From assembly GCA_942493345.1 (NCBI GenBank), contig OW818695.1:2790001-2854000 (forward strand): 64,000 nucleotides of DNA, given 5' to 3'. Positions 27,511-35,150 of this stretch are shown here, in pieces. Source of the DNA: GWE2-42-39 sp942493345. GTDB taxonomy: Bacteria; Bacteroidota; Bacteroidia; Bacteroidales; Prolixibacteraceae. The translations under genes and the position numbers were made by a program. The notes below the pieces were generated by a model. That model was not told where the DNA came from. It saw nothing but the letters and a program-made list of their open reading frames with translations, and made no database searches. Position 1 is the first letter of the stretch, and every line of letters starts with the position of its first letter.

Positions 27511-28125
27511 TTAATCTTCGAAAATACCTTTCCCCTGGCGGACGATCTCGGGAAAATCCTCGGTACAATTGATAATGGTTGAGGGGATATTTCCGCCAAA
27601 TCCACCGTCGATCACCAAGTCGACCAGGTTGGCGAATTTTTCTTCAATCAGCTCGGGATCGGTGGTGTATTCCAGTATTTCATCTTCATCATGTACCGAC
27701 GACGACATAATCGGGTTCCCCAGTTCCTTTACTATTTCATGAATAATATTATTGTCGGGAACGCGGATACCCACTGTTTTTTTCTTTCCCTTGAAATATT
27801 TTGGAACGTTGTTGTTTGCATTCAGGATAAATGTAAACGGGCCGGGCGAGTATTTTTTTATAATCTTGAAAATCGGGCTGGAAATCGGTTTGGTGAAATC
27901 TGACAAATGGCTCAGGTCGCAGCAAATAAATGAAAAGTTCGATTTCTCGACATCCACCCCTTTGATGCGGGCGACTTTCTCAACTGCCCGGGCATTGGTA
28001 ATGTCGCATCCAAGCCCGTAAACAGTGTCGGTCGGGTAAATAATAAGACCGCCATTGCGCAGCACTTCGACAACTTTTCGTACTTGCTTCGGATCGGGAT
28101 TTTCGTCGTAAATCTTAACCAACAT
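27511..28125 (-). CDS. L-threonylcarbamoyladenylate synthase (TsaC/Sua5/YrdC family)
   Basis: Makes threonylcarbamoyl-AMP for tRNA t6A37 modification. 204 aa, the short YrdC-only form. Signature: GGLIIYPTDTVYGLGCDITN (residues about 30-50), KYSPGPFTFIL, VGIRVPDN and NPIMSSSVHDEDE. Stop codons of this gene and the methyltransferase gene abut. A TAATTTTG box sits 26 nt upstream. Confidence 0.94.
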   Translation of the reverse strand: MLVKIYDENPDPKQVRKVVEVLRNGGLIIYPTDTVYGLGCDITNARAVEKVARIKGVDVEKSNFSFICCDLSHLSDFTKPISSPIFKIIKKYSPGPFTFILNANNNVPKYFKGKKKTVGIRVPDNNIIHEIVKELGNPIMSSSVHDEDEILEYTTDPELIEEKFANLVDLVIDGGFGGNIPSTIINCTEDFPEIVRQGKGIFED

Positions 28126-28150
28126 TTTCAGCGCTTTTTACAATTGCCCT

Positions 28151-28158
28151 CAAAATTA
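28151..28158 (-). promoter_or_regulatory. -7 promoter box for the TsaC-like gene
   Basis: CAAAATTA on the plus strand reads TAATTTTG on the minus strand, a perfect TAnnTTTG match 25 nt from the ATG. The overlapping plus-strand TAATTTCG at 28160-28167 may serve the divergent mnmD gene. Confidence 0.55.
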
Positions 28159-28196
28159 GTTAATTTCGCACAGGTCAAAAATTATCCGGTTATTTT

Positions 28197-28865
28197 ATGC
28201 AAAATAAAATTGTCATTACTGAAGACGGTTCGCACACGATTTATGTTCCGGCGCTCGACGAGCACTACCACTCGACGCATGGGGCCATCAACGAATCGAT
28301 ACACGTTTACATTAACACCGGGTTGAAACGTCAGGAAAAAAAAGAAATAAACTTACTAGAGGTTGGTTTTGGCACCGGGCTGAATGCCTTTTTGACCCTG
28401 GCAACAGCTATTCAGGAAAAAGTAAAAGTAAACTATTTCAGTATCGAAAAATATCCGCTTGCCGAATCTGAATATCAACTACTTAATTATCCAGCACAGA
28501 TTTTTACTGAACTTGCCGGATATTTCAGACTGCTACATCAACTCAGTTGGGAAACAGAACACCGGGTGAGCGATGAATTCATGCTGAAAAAAATACAAGC
28601 TGACCTGAAGATAGTTGAATACAATGGGCTTCCTAAGTTCGACCTGATTTATTTCGATGCTTTTGCCCCTGGCAAACAACCGGAAATGTGGTCGCCACAA
28701 ATTTTTGAAAAAATAGCGCAACATACTAACCCTGGAGGAGTTTTTGTAACTTATTGTGCCAAAGGTTCTGTGCGTCGCATGTTAAACAGTCTTGGCTTTC
28801 AGATGGAAAGATTGCCGGGGCCGATCGGGAAAAAAGAAATTTTACGTGGGATAAAGCAGTTGTAG
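28197..28865 (+). CDS. mnmD: tRNA 5-methylaminomethyl-2-thiouridine methyltransferase, stand-alone MnmD
   Basis: SAM-dependent enzyme of tRNA wobble-uridine hypermodification (the methyltransferase half of MnmC). 222 aa. Features: VTEDGSHTIYVPALDEHYHS at the N-terminus, SAM motif LEVGFGTGLNAFLTL (about residues 58-72), FDLIYFDAFAPGKQPEMW (about 143-160) and VTYCAKGSVRRML. The FAD oxidase half of fused MnmC is absent, as is usual in this phylum. Confidence 0.93.
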   Translation: MQNKIVITEDGSHTIYVPALDEHYHSTHGAINESIHVYINTGLKRQEKKEINLLEVGFGTGLNAFLTLATAIQEKVKVNYFSIEKYPLAESEYQLLNYPAQIFTELAGYFRLLHQLSWETEHRVSDEFMLKKIQADLKIVEYNGLPKFDLIYFDAFAPGKQPEMWSPQIFEKIAQHTNPGGVFVTYCAKGSVRRMLNSLGFQMERLPGPIGKKEILRGIKQL

Positions 28866-28923
28866 AAAGCTGTTTATCTCAAAAATAAACCTATCTTCGT
28901 GGCTCAATATCAAAAAATAAGAA

Positions 28924-29529
28924 ATGTCAGATTTTAATAGCAAACTCGGAAAATTTTCATACTCTCTGGGTTTGAGCATTGGAAGCAATTTAATTCAATC
29001 GGGTGTAAAAAATATTGATCCACAAACTTTTTTAGATGGGATTCAGGATGTGTTTAACGGACAAGAACCGAAGTTGACAGCCGACGAGGCCAATTGTATT
29101 TTGCAGGATTTTATGACCGAGCAACAAGCTGGCGAAGGAAAAGCAAACCTCGAGGAAGGCGAAAAATTTTTAGCTGAAAACCGAAAAAAACAAGGTGTTG
29201 AAGAAACGGCCAGCGGACTTCAGTTTACCATCCTCAAAACGGGCGATGGCGAATTGCCAACACTTGCCGACCAGGTGAAATGCCATTATCATGGAACGTT
29301 GATTGACGGTACTATTTTCGATAGCTCTGTTGAGCGCGGCGAACCTGCCGTATTCCCGGTAAACGGGGTTATTAAGGGCTGGGTAGAAGCGTTGCAATTG
29401 ATGTCGGAAGGCTCAAAATGGCGTTTGTTTGTCCCTTCCAACCTGGCTTATGGCGAACGCAGAGCCGGTGGTGCAATTGGCCCAAACAGTACCTTAATTT
29501 TCGATGTCGAACTTTTAGAAATCATTTAA
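28924..29529 (+). CDS. FKBP-type peptidyl-prolyl cis-trans isomerase (no signal peptide)
   Basis: Prolyl isomerase/chaperone. 201 aa. A helical N-terminal dimerisation domain of the FKBP_N type (about 1-90; KFSYSLGLSIGSNLIQSG) is followed by an FKBP domain (about 110-201; VKCHYHGTLIDGTIFDSS, GWVEALQLMSEGSKWRLF, IGPNSTLIFDVELL). No signal sequence, so probably cytoplasmic. It is 16 nt before a lipoprotein paralogue. Confidence 0.93.
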   Translation: MSDFNSKLGKFSYSLGLSIGSNLIQSGVKNIDPQTFLDGIQDVFNGQEPKLTADEANCILQDFMTEQQAGEGKANLEEGEKFLAENRKKQGVEETASGLQFTILKTGDGELPTLADQVKCHYHGTLIDGTIFDSSVERGEPAVFPVNGVIKGWVEALQLMSEGSKWRLFVPSNLAYGERRAGGAIGPNSTLIFDVELLEII

Positions 29530-29545
29530 TTAATACAAAATTTTT

Positions 29546-30253
29546 ATGAAAATCAGATCATTAGTCATTCTTACTGCTTTTATTGCAGTAGTTGCAACAA
29601 CCAGTTGCCAAACCGGAAAAGGTGGAGGTGAAGTAAAATTGGAAACCAATATTGACTCGGCCAGCTACGCCCTTGGCGTTTTAATCGGTCAAAACAACAA
29701 ACAACAAATGGACATGACTCCAGGCGCCAGTGATATCAAACTTGATTTACTGATAGCAGCCATGGAAAAATCGTTGAAAGGAGAAGAAGTAGTAATCAAA
29801 TCTGAAGTTGCAAGCACATTAGTTCGGAATTATTTTGAAAGTGTTTCGAAAATAGAAGCCCAGAAAAACCTGGAAGCAGGAAAGGCATTTTTGGAAACCA
29901 ACAAAACCAAACAAGGTGTTGTAACATTGCCAAGCGGATTGCAGTACGAAATTTTGAAAGAAGGTAATGGTCCAAAACCAACCGCAACTGATAAAGTAAA
30001 ATGTCACTACCACGGAACAACAATTGCCGGAAAAGTATTCGACAGTTCAGTTGATCGTGGCGAACCTGCCGAATTCCCTGTAAACGGAGTAATTCCGGGA
30101 TGGATCGAAGCATTACAGCTGATGCCTGTAGGATCGAAATGGAAATTGTATATTCCTGCTGAACTTGCATACGGAGATAGAGGAGCTGGCGCCGATGTAG
30201 GCCCGAATTCAATGCTTATTTTCGAAGTTGAACTGCTGGAAATTGTAAAATAA
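29546..30253 (+). CDS. FKBP-type peptidyl-prolyl cis-trans isomerase, lipoprotein
   Basis: Envelope-located paralogue of the preceding gene. 235 aa with a signal peptide and lipobox ATTSC (Cys21), then a Gly-rich linker. Same two-domain layout: FKBP_N (ASYALGVLIGQNN onward) and an FKBP domain with VKCHYHGTTIAGKVFDSS and GWIEALQLMPVGSKWKLY. A tandem duplication with one copy cytoplasmic and one exported; a terminator follows. Confidence 0.93.
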   Translation: MKIRSLVILTAFIAVVATTSCQTGKGGGEVKLETNIDSASYALGVLIGQNNKQQMDMTPGASDIKLDLLIAAMEKSLKGEEVVIKSEVASTLVRNYFESVSKIEAQKNLEAGKAFLETNKTKQGVVTLPSGLQYEILKEGNGPKPTATDKVKCHYHGTTIAGKVFDSSVDRGEPAEFPVNGVIPGWIEALQLMPVGSKWKLYIPAELAYGDRGAGADVGPNSMLIFEVELLEIVK

Positions 30254-30278
30254 TAACAGGTTTTAATAACTTGTGAAT

Positions 30279-30312
30279 AAACCCCTCCCAAAATTGGGCA
30301 GGGGTTTTTTAT
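30279..30312 (+). terminator. Rho-independent terminator after the FKBP pair
   Basis: AAACCCCTCCCA pairs with TGGGCAGGGGTTT around an AAAT loop, followed by a T-run at 30305-30310. Confidence 0.85.
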
Positions 30313-30349
30313 TTATTTCTATTTTTGTTGAAAAGGAAAAACAGATATT

Positions 30350-30718
30350 ATGAGCTTAACACAAAAAGGAAAGATTATCCAGATTCTGAAAACAGAAACA
30401 GGAGTTAGCAAGAGCGGGAATGCCTGGTCGAAGCAAGAGTTTGTAATTGAAACACAGGATCAATTCCCGAAAAAGATATGTTTCACTTTATTTGGCGATA
30501 AAGTCTCGCTGTTAAACGGCTTATCCGAAAATACAGAGGTTGACGTTTCGTTTAATGTCGAATCGCGCGATTTCAATGGAAAATGGTACCACAATATTAA
30601 CGCATGGAAAATTGACCGTGTAGATGTTGGAACACCTTCCGGCGATTTTCCTCCGGAATATTCCTTGGCCGATGTTCCACCGGAACGGGATGGCGACGAC
30701 AGCGATTTACCATTCTAA
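30350..30718 (+). CDS. DUF3127 family protein with SSB-like acidic tail
   Basis: Small conserved Bacteroidota protein of unknown function. 122 aa. The compact N-terminal domain (1-95; KGKIIQILKTETGVSKSGNAW and KKICFTLFGDKVSLLNGL) is rich in beta strands and has an OB-fold-like pattern. A low-complexity linker leads to the tail DGDDSDLPF. That tail matches the acidic-Pro-Phe C-terminal tip that single-stranded DNA-binding protein uses to recruit repair enzymes. A DNA-linked role is inference. It is monocistronic, bounded by terminators on both sides. Confidence 0.88.
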   Translation: MSLTQKGKIIQILKTETGVSKSGNAWSKQEFVIETQDQFPKKICFTLFGDKVSLLNGLSENTEVDVSFNVESRDFNGKWYHNINAWKIDRVDVGTPSGDFPPEYSLADVPPERDGDDSDLPF

Positions 30719-30768
30719 AAAAATACGAGGGCGGTTTTTACAGCAAAACCACCCTCGTATTTTTTTAG
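30718..30768. terminator. Strong terminator after the DUF3127 gene
   Basis: AAAATACGAGGGCGGTTTT pairs with AAAACCACCCTCGTATTTTT around a short loop (17 or more base pairs) with A and T runs on both sides. Its symmetry lets it serve the convergent gene at 30788-31489 too. Confidence 0.9.
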
Positions 30769-30787
30769 AATTATCCGGCGAAAAGTA

Positions 30788-31489
30788 TCAGGCCCGAATC
30801 GGCAATTGTTTCAGCCGGATCATTACCTTGTAAAAATCAAACAGGTCCCTCTTCGAAGGATCAAACTGATAATAAGCCGTTGCCACCCGACAAATGTCTT
30901 TGATCTGCGAATAAACTTCGTTTAATTCCGTTTGCGCCGCCGCACTTAAATCGTTTGACACAGTAAGCAGGTCGAAACAACGTTTCAGGTCTTCCAAATT
31001 TTTCGAATACGTCTGGATGCGATGGATAATCTCAGCTTTCATTCCTCCCGTAGTAATTATGGATTCCAACGGAGGGTCCATTTCTTGATTAAAGGTATCG
31101 AGTAACATGTACAAGCTATAATGGTCGCCGTTTTTAGCGTCGCTGAAATAATTTGCATATCCCAGTTTTTGAAAACATTCTTTCTGAAATTCCTTGTCAT
31201 CATTAAACTCGATTTTCAACAGAGCCCGGAAAACGCCCAAGTCGATCAATGCTGAAATCATCGATTCGTTCAGGTGGTTTCGCTTTTCTTCCTCACTTGA
31301 CGTTCCGCTTTCGGTAAAATAAGTTTCCAGTACACTTTTTATGCGGCCTTTCAATCGGGCTGCATAAGAAGGTGTCCACTCATCTTTGATTGTGGAAAGT
31401 TCATAAATGTTCTCACTGAATGACTGTGCAATACGTTTGCACGTCAAGATGGTTGCTGTGCCTGCAAAACATGAACTAATAGGATTCAT
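30788..31489 (-). CDS. Hypothetical helical protein
   Basis: Not recognised. 233 aa, nearly all helical and charged, with no membrane segment. The first residues (MNPISSCFAGTATILTC) are mildly hydrophobic but not a clear signal peptide. It ends in the convergent terminator at 30718-30768 and is alone on its strand, with no co-oriented neighbour. Codon usage resembles the surrounding core genes. The length and frame are well supported by a clean ORF that no overlapping frame rivals. Confidence 0.7.
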   Translation of the reverse strand: MNPISSCFAGTATILTCKRIAQSFSENIYELSTIKDEWTPSYAARLKGRIKSVLETYFTESGTSSEEEKRNHLNESMISALIDLGVFRALLKIEFNDDKEFQKECFQKLGYANYFSDAKNGDHYSLYMLLDTFNQEMDPPLESIITTGGMKAEIIHRIQTYSKNLEDLKRCFDLLTVSNDLSAAAQTELNEVYSQIKDICRVATAYYQFDPSKRDLFDFYKVMIRLKQLPIRA

Positions 31490-31710
31490 AGCAAGTCGTT
31501 TTTTGGGAGTAAAACATGTATCGTATCAATATAAAAGTTACAACATTATATCTCGAAAAAAAATGTTTGATGTCGTAAATAGTTACAATGTGTTGTATAA
31601 AATATTCTAAATTCTATTTTTAGCAGATTTTGAACAATCCACCTTTTTTATCCTGATTCCATAGACAGAAAGATTGATTCGACATCATCATTTTTTGCAT
31701 TGCCCCAATC

Positions 31711-31727
31711 TATTTTTGCTAAATTTG
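31711..31727 (+). promoter_or_regulatory. -7 boxes immediately upstream of the TonB-like gene
   Basis: TATTTTTG (31711-31718) and TAAATTTG (31720-31727) both match TAnnTTTG; TTTG at 31694-31697 fits a -33 box for the second. The ATG at 31735 is only 7 nt after the second box, so that start site would give a leaderless or near-leaderless message. Confidence 0.5.
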
Positions 31728-31734
31728 TGGCGCT

Positions 31735-32460
31735 ATGTCCAACTTTAAAAAACTATATCACAAATATGTTTACGGGTTGATGGGAACGTTGATTTTTCAC
31801 ATCCTGCTTTTCTCCAGTTTTCTGGTTTCTGAAATTAATTTTAAAAAGGAAATCAGGGAAGAAGCGATTATTATTGATTTTTCAGTACTTGAAGATTTGA
31901 AAGAGGAAAAAGTACAGGAGGAAAAGAGCATCGACCGAAATACCCCTTCAATGCAAAATGAGAGGAGCGCTGCCATCAGCAATAGAGCTGTTAATGATGC
32001 CCGGAGAAACGATAAATTTTTCGATAAAGAATATTTGAATGATGTGCAGACAGCCCAAAAGCTGGTAAAAGATGTAAATCGGCAGTTATCTAAAAAAGTT
32101 GTGGATAGGGGCGATTTTAATATGCCCGAAATTACAACCGAAGGAGTTGATCCCGATTCAATAAAAAATATCATTTATTCAGGGAAAAGTAATATTCACT
32201 ATTTTCTTGAAAACCGATATCACGTCAGTTTGCTTAACCCGGTTTACCTGGCCAAAGGAGGAGGGAAGATAACCATCGATATTGCTGTCGACCGCAATGG
32301 GAATGTAGTTAAGGCCGAACCACGCGCCAACTCCGGGATAAAAGACCCGATGCTTCCTGAATATGCCCAAAATGCTGCTTTGCGTACTGTTTTTAATACC
32401 GACCGATCGGCTCCAAAGGTTCAACTCGGAACCATCACTTATACATTTGTAGCTCAGTAA
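31735..32460 (+). CDS. TonB-like energy transducer
   Basis: Single-pass inner-membrane protein likely to energise or link to outer-membrane transport. 241 aa. One N-terminal membrane anchor (about residues 13-34; LMGTLIFHILLFSSFLVS), a charged periplasmic linker, and a C-terminal TonB-like domain (about 165-241; GGGKITIDIAVDRNGNVVKAE, AQNAALRTVFN, GTITYTFVAQ). The linker has few prolines, unlike classical TonB. No exbB/exbD is adjacent. The family is inferred from layout and C-terminal pattern. Confidence 0.75.
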   Translation: MSNFKKLYHKYVYGLMGTLIFHILLFSSFLVSEINFKKEIREEAIIIDFSVLEDLKEEKVQEEKSIDRNTPSMQNERSAAISNRAVNDARRNDKFFDKEYLNDVQTAQKLVKDVNRQLSKKVVDRGDFNMPEITTEGVDPDSIKNIIYSGKSNIHYFLENRYHVSLLNPVYLAKGGGKITIDIAVDRNGNVVKAEPRANSGIKDPMLPEYAQNAALRTVFNTDRSAPKVQLGTITYTFVAQ

Positions 32461-32509
32461 GGCGTAAACTTGTTAAGAGAATCAAATCTTTAACATCAAT
32501 TAACATTTT

Positions 32510-32544
32510 TTTGACAAAATTCAGTGTTTTACACTCTATCTTTG
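32510..32544 (+). promoter_or_regulatory. Orphan sigma-70-type promoter
   Basis: TTTGACA from 32510 and TATCTTTG at 32537-32544, 23 nt apart. The -7 box is a perfect TAnnTTTG match and the -33 box overlaps a TTGACA. No protein gene follows on this strand. Confidence 0.6.
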
Positions 32545-32549
32545 TTCTA

Positions 32550-32638
32550 CATTTTTTTTCATAAGTTTAGGTTTAGTTAGATTAGTTAGTTTTATGAGAG
32601 AAAAGGGTAGGTTGTTGAACCTATCCTTCTTTTTTTTA
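32550..32638 (+). ncRNA. Candidate small RNA (promoter to terminator, about 90 nt)
   Basis: Expected start about 6 nt after the -7 box. The 5' part is unstructured and U/A/G-rich with repeats (TTTAGGTTTAGTTAGATTAG). It ends in the stem AAGGGTAGGTT/AACCTATCCTT (32603-32613 and 32618-32628) with a run of T, a standard intrinsic terminator. A 22-codon frame opens at ATG 32594 but runs through the terminator, so it is unlikely to be translated. It could instead be a leader of a vanished gene. No Rfam family is assigned. Confidence 0.4.
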
Positions 32639-32769
32639 TATAAGTGTCACGTCCTGAAATAGCGCTACCCGAAAAATTAAACTGATTTTTCTCCTGTTCT
32701 CCTTGTCCTTCGTATTTTTTCTTTTGATGATTGTTTCCCGGATGCCAAATTTCTGTTGCCCAGGTCCGA

Positions 32770-33450
32770 TTACATTTCAGCAATATCTTCCAGTAGTAAA
32801 TGTGCCATGCTTTTTGGGTGGTCTTCTTCCATTTCGAGTACCATTCCGAGAAATTCTTTGCACGAGTTGCGTAAAACTTCGCTGCGTTTGGCTATCAAAA
32901 TTATGGTGCGGTAAAAAACTTGTCCCAGCGTCGGGTCTTTTGCAAGCGGGAAAAGTACATCGAAGAAAGGTTCAAACATTTCGTCAATCGCTTTTTTGTC
33001 GGTCATTGCCAGGCGACCAATTAACTGAAGACCTGTCAACCGGACTAGGTGTTTTTTTCCCCGGCAATATTCCAGCGCTTTTACAAAAGCAAATTTCGAG
33101 GACACAAACAAGTTGGCAACAGCTTGTTCTGCAATTTCCAGAGTCTCAAAACCTTTGGTCCAGTAATCCATCTGTTCTTCGCTTAACTCCGCCGGATTGT
33201 CGAGCAAAGTGGCCATTATCATGGTTTCACGCCATTGCTTGTTCCAAAGTTTCAGGGCGAGCAGATGGTTTTTTGTGTATTGTTTCGAGAGTTGTCGCAG
33301 CGAAATAACCGATGCTCCCCAGTTGATCCGGTAATTTATGCCCATCGCTTTCATTTGGGCAACAGTTTCACCGTTTTTCAATAAACGGATTTTGGTAAGT
33401 AGTTCCTGAAATATTCTTTCTGTTGCAGGGTCATCCAGTAATATATCCAT
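32770..33450 (-). CDS. DNA alkylation repair protein, AlkD-like HEAT-repeat family
   Basis: Predicted DNA glycosylase-like protein that recognises alkylated bases. 226 aa made of helical HEAT-like repeats. Typical elements: MKAMGINYRINWGASVISLRQLSKQY, LLALKLWNKQWRETMIMATLLDNP, and Trp/Asp residues on the repeat faces. Its start is adjacent to the flippase stop (1 nt), so both are co-transcribed. The family match is by pattern, and catalytic activity is inferred. Confidence 0.82.
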   Translation of the reverse strand: MDILLDDPATERIFQELLTKIRLLKNGETVAQMKAMGINYRINWGASVISLRQLSKQYTKNHLLALKLWNKQWRETMIMATLLDNPAELSEEQMDYWTKGFETLEIAEQAVANLFVSSKFAFVKALEYCRGKKHLVRLTGLQLIGRLAMTDKKAIDEMFEPFFDVLFPLAKDPTLGQVFYRTIILIAKRSEVLRNSCKEFLGMVLEMEEDHPKSMAHLLLEDIAEM

Positions 33451-33451
33451 G

Positions 33452-34753
33452 CTAGTAAATTACAAATTCGATGCAATAAAATACGATCAACAAAAGTAAT
33501 GAATAAACCAGATGAAGTGAAACATTCAGGTATTTCCCAGGCGGGATGCCTGTTTTTTTTGCGAGGTAGAAAACCAGAAAAATTTTTTCGAACAGATAAG
33601 CAACGATGGTCGCATAAGCGATGCCTGGTATGCCCCACAACAGAACAAACCAAAGGCTCAACGATACGTTGATGATGATTTCGAGCAGTGAAGCCAGGGC
33701 AATGACACCTGTTTTTTCTATCCCGATGAGGATAGTTTGCGGAAAAATTAAACGGCTGGTAATAAGCAGAAGATAAATATTGAAGATGGTCGCGCTTTCG
33801 CGGAACCCGGCATTGAAAATAACCGGGAATAGCCAGTGTGTAAGGGCAAGCATGATCATTGACAAAGGAAACAGTCCGTGCATTAGTTTATTGCTGTAAC
33901 TTTTTATTTCCTGAAGGGTTGACTCCATTCTTTCTTTTTCTGAAAAACGGGGAATCATGGCCGAGCTGAAGGCATTAGCCAGCAGCACAACCAGCGGGAA
34001 TTCGCGGGCTCCGTACCGGAAAACGGCAAAAGCCTGCTCATCGAAATGGGAACTGACAATAAAACCATCGACATATTGGGCAGAGCCGCTCAAGAATGCG
34101 GAAACAATAAGGGGTACTGAAAGTTTCAGGTGTTCGACAAGAAAAGGGAAAGATAGTTTCCAATCGGAGTATTTCAGGAGCAAAACAATTAACCACGCAT
34201 AACGGAACGCAGAAGCAACTACTAATCCGCCCAGCGAATACCGGACGGGAAACCCGAAGACGGCAGGAAGTGATACAAGTGCCACCATCAACGAGAAGCT
34301 GGCTATTCCGTACCAAATAATGCTGTGGGCTTTGTTTTTTAACAGATAAATATATTCGACCAAACTTGCCGGGACTGAAAAAAACAGGTAGGCTAAAAGA
34401 TAGTTCAGAAATGGTATTTCAGAATTTTGCAAAAGCAATTGTGAAAACGATTTCCCGAAGAGGGCTAAAAACCCGGTTGCGAGAACAGAAAGAAAAGAGA
34501 GCAAAACGAAAACATTGAAAAGTTGGGGTGACTTTGCATAGGTCTTGCGGAATATCGGCAACAGCCCCTGGATAAGCCCGTTCAGCCAAAAAAAACTAAC
34601 GGCGCCGGCAACAAACAAAATAATTTCGTACTGACCGATTTCAGTTTTACTGAGACCGGTCTTTGTTAAAACAATTCCGATTAACAAAAAACTTGAAAAA
34701 CGGAGCAATTGAAAAAACTGTAACGACGATATGTTCCCGAAGCGAAGGTTCAT
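33452..34753 (-). CDS. Oligosaccharide flippase family protein (Wzx/MATE-like)
   Basis: Multi-pass membrane protein predicted to move lipid-linked glycans across the inner membrane. 433 aa with about 12-14 hydrophobic helices. The opening (FQLLRFSSFLLIGIVLTKTGLSKTEIGQYEI) and the loop GAREFPLVVLLANAFSSAMIPRFSE are characteristic of polysaccharide biosynthesis transporters. No glycosyltransferase cluster is adjacent, so its cargo is unknown. Confidence 0.88.
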   Translation of the reverse strand: MNLRFGNISSLQFFQLLRFSSFLLIGIVLTKTGLSKTEIGQYEIILFVAGAVSFFWLNGLIQGLLPIFRKTYAKSPQLFNVFVLLSFLSVLATGFLALFGKSFSQLLLQNSEIPFLNYLLAYLFFSVPASLVEYIYLLKNKAHSIIWYGIASFSLMVALVSLPAVFGFPVRYSLGGLVVASAFRYAWLIVLLLKYSDWKLSFPFLVEHLKLSVPLIVSAFLSGSAQYVDGFIVSSHFDEQAFAVFRYGAREFPLVVLLANAFSSAMIPRFSEKERMESTLQEIKSYSNKLMHGLFPLSMIMLALTHWLFPVIFNAGFRESATIFNIYLLLITSRLIFPQTILIGIEKTGVIALASLLEIIINVSLSLWFVLLWGIPGIAYATIVAYLFEKIFLVFYLAKKTGIPPGKYLNVSLHLVYSLLLLIVFYCIEFVIY

Positions 34754-35150
34754 TGGTCAAATTTAGTGTTTTGGTAGCAATAATAAAACCGGGGGAATTT
34801 ACAACGGGAACAGGATTTCTTCAAAACTTCGGCAATTGTAGGGAAATCCGTTACGCCTTACTCATTGCTTCTGCTTACTTGTATGAAGCCTTTTAATTGC
34901 GTAAGTACATATAAACAATTTGCTCTCGACCTTGATTGCGTATTCGTTTTTCCCTAAAAAACTAGCTGCTAGATATGAAATTGTACAAAACACTTTTGAA
35001 AAAATAAACATATCAATTCCAATGGCCCTTGTTTAGAATCGAACTCAGGTTAATCCGATTTGACAACAACTACTTGCTAAGAGGCATCATTAAGGCTTTG
35101 GGCGAAAAAGGATTTTTACCTGTGCATGAAAATTAACGATGCACGTCATT
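34754..35150. other. Intergenic region, 397 bp, border of the R-M island
   Basis: AT-rich from about 34900. It holds an open 42-codon remnant (35008-35136, plus strand) and a small inverted repeat GTGCAT/ATGCAC (35122-35144) just past the methyltransferase stop. Nothing else recognised. Confidence 0.6.
35008..35136 (+). pseudogene. Remnant of a protein gene, 42 codons
   Basis: Open between a TAA at 35005 and a TAA at 35134 with no good start codon. It reads as protein-like text (FRIELRLIRFDNNYLL, then RGIIKALGEKGFLPVHEN). I do not recognise the parent family. It probably marks the end of a gene disrupted when the restriction-modification island arrived. Confidence 0.3.

Larger units (their letters stand above)
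32461..32769. other. Intergenic region, 309 bp, with orphan promoter and terminator
   Basis: Holds a consensus promoter at 32510-32544 and a terminator hairpin at 32603-32638 on the plus strand, with no plus-strand gene after them (see the ncRNA entry). From about 32643 to 32769 there is protein-like text on the minus strand that I read as a possible gene or IS fossil. Confidence 0.6.

Noticed and set aside
32594..32662. 22-codon ORF starting inside the small RNA candidate
   Set aside because: It runs through the terminator hairpin and has no ribosome-binding site, so translation is unlikely.
35030..35060. tRNA T-arm-like text (GAGTTCGATTCT on the minus strand) near the island border
   Set aside because: The flanking bases do not form a T-stem and no anticodon or acceptor arm is present. 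It cannot be claimed as an attachment-site tRNA.
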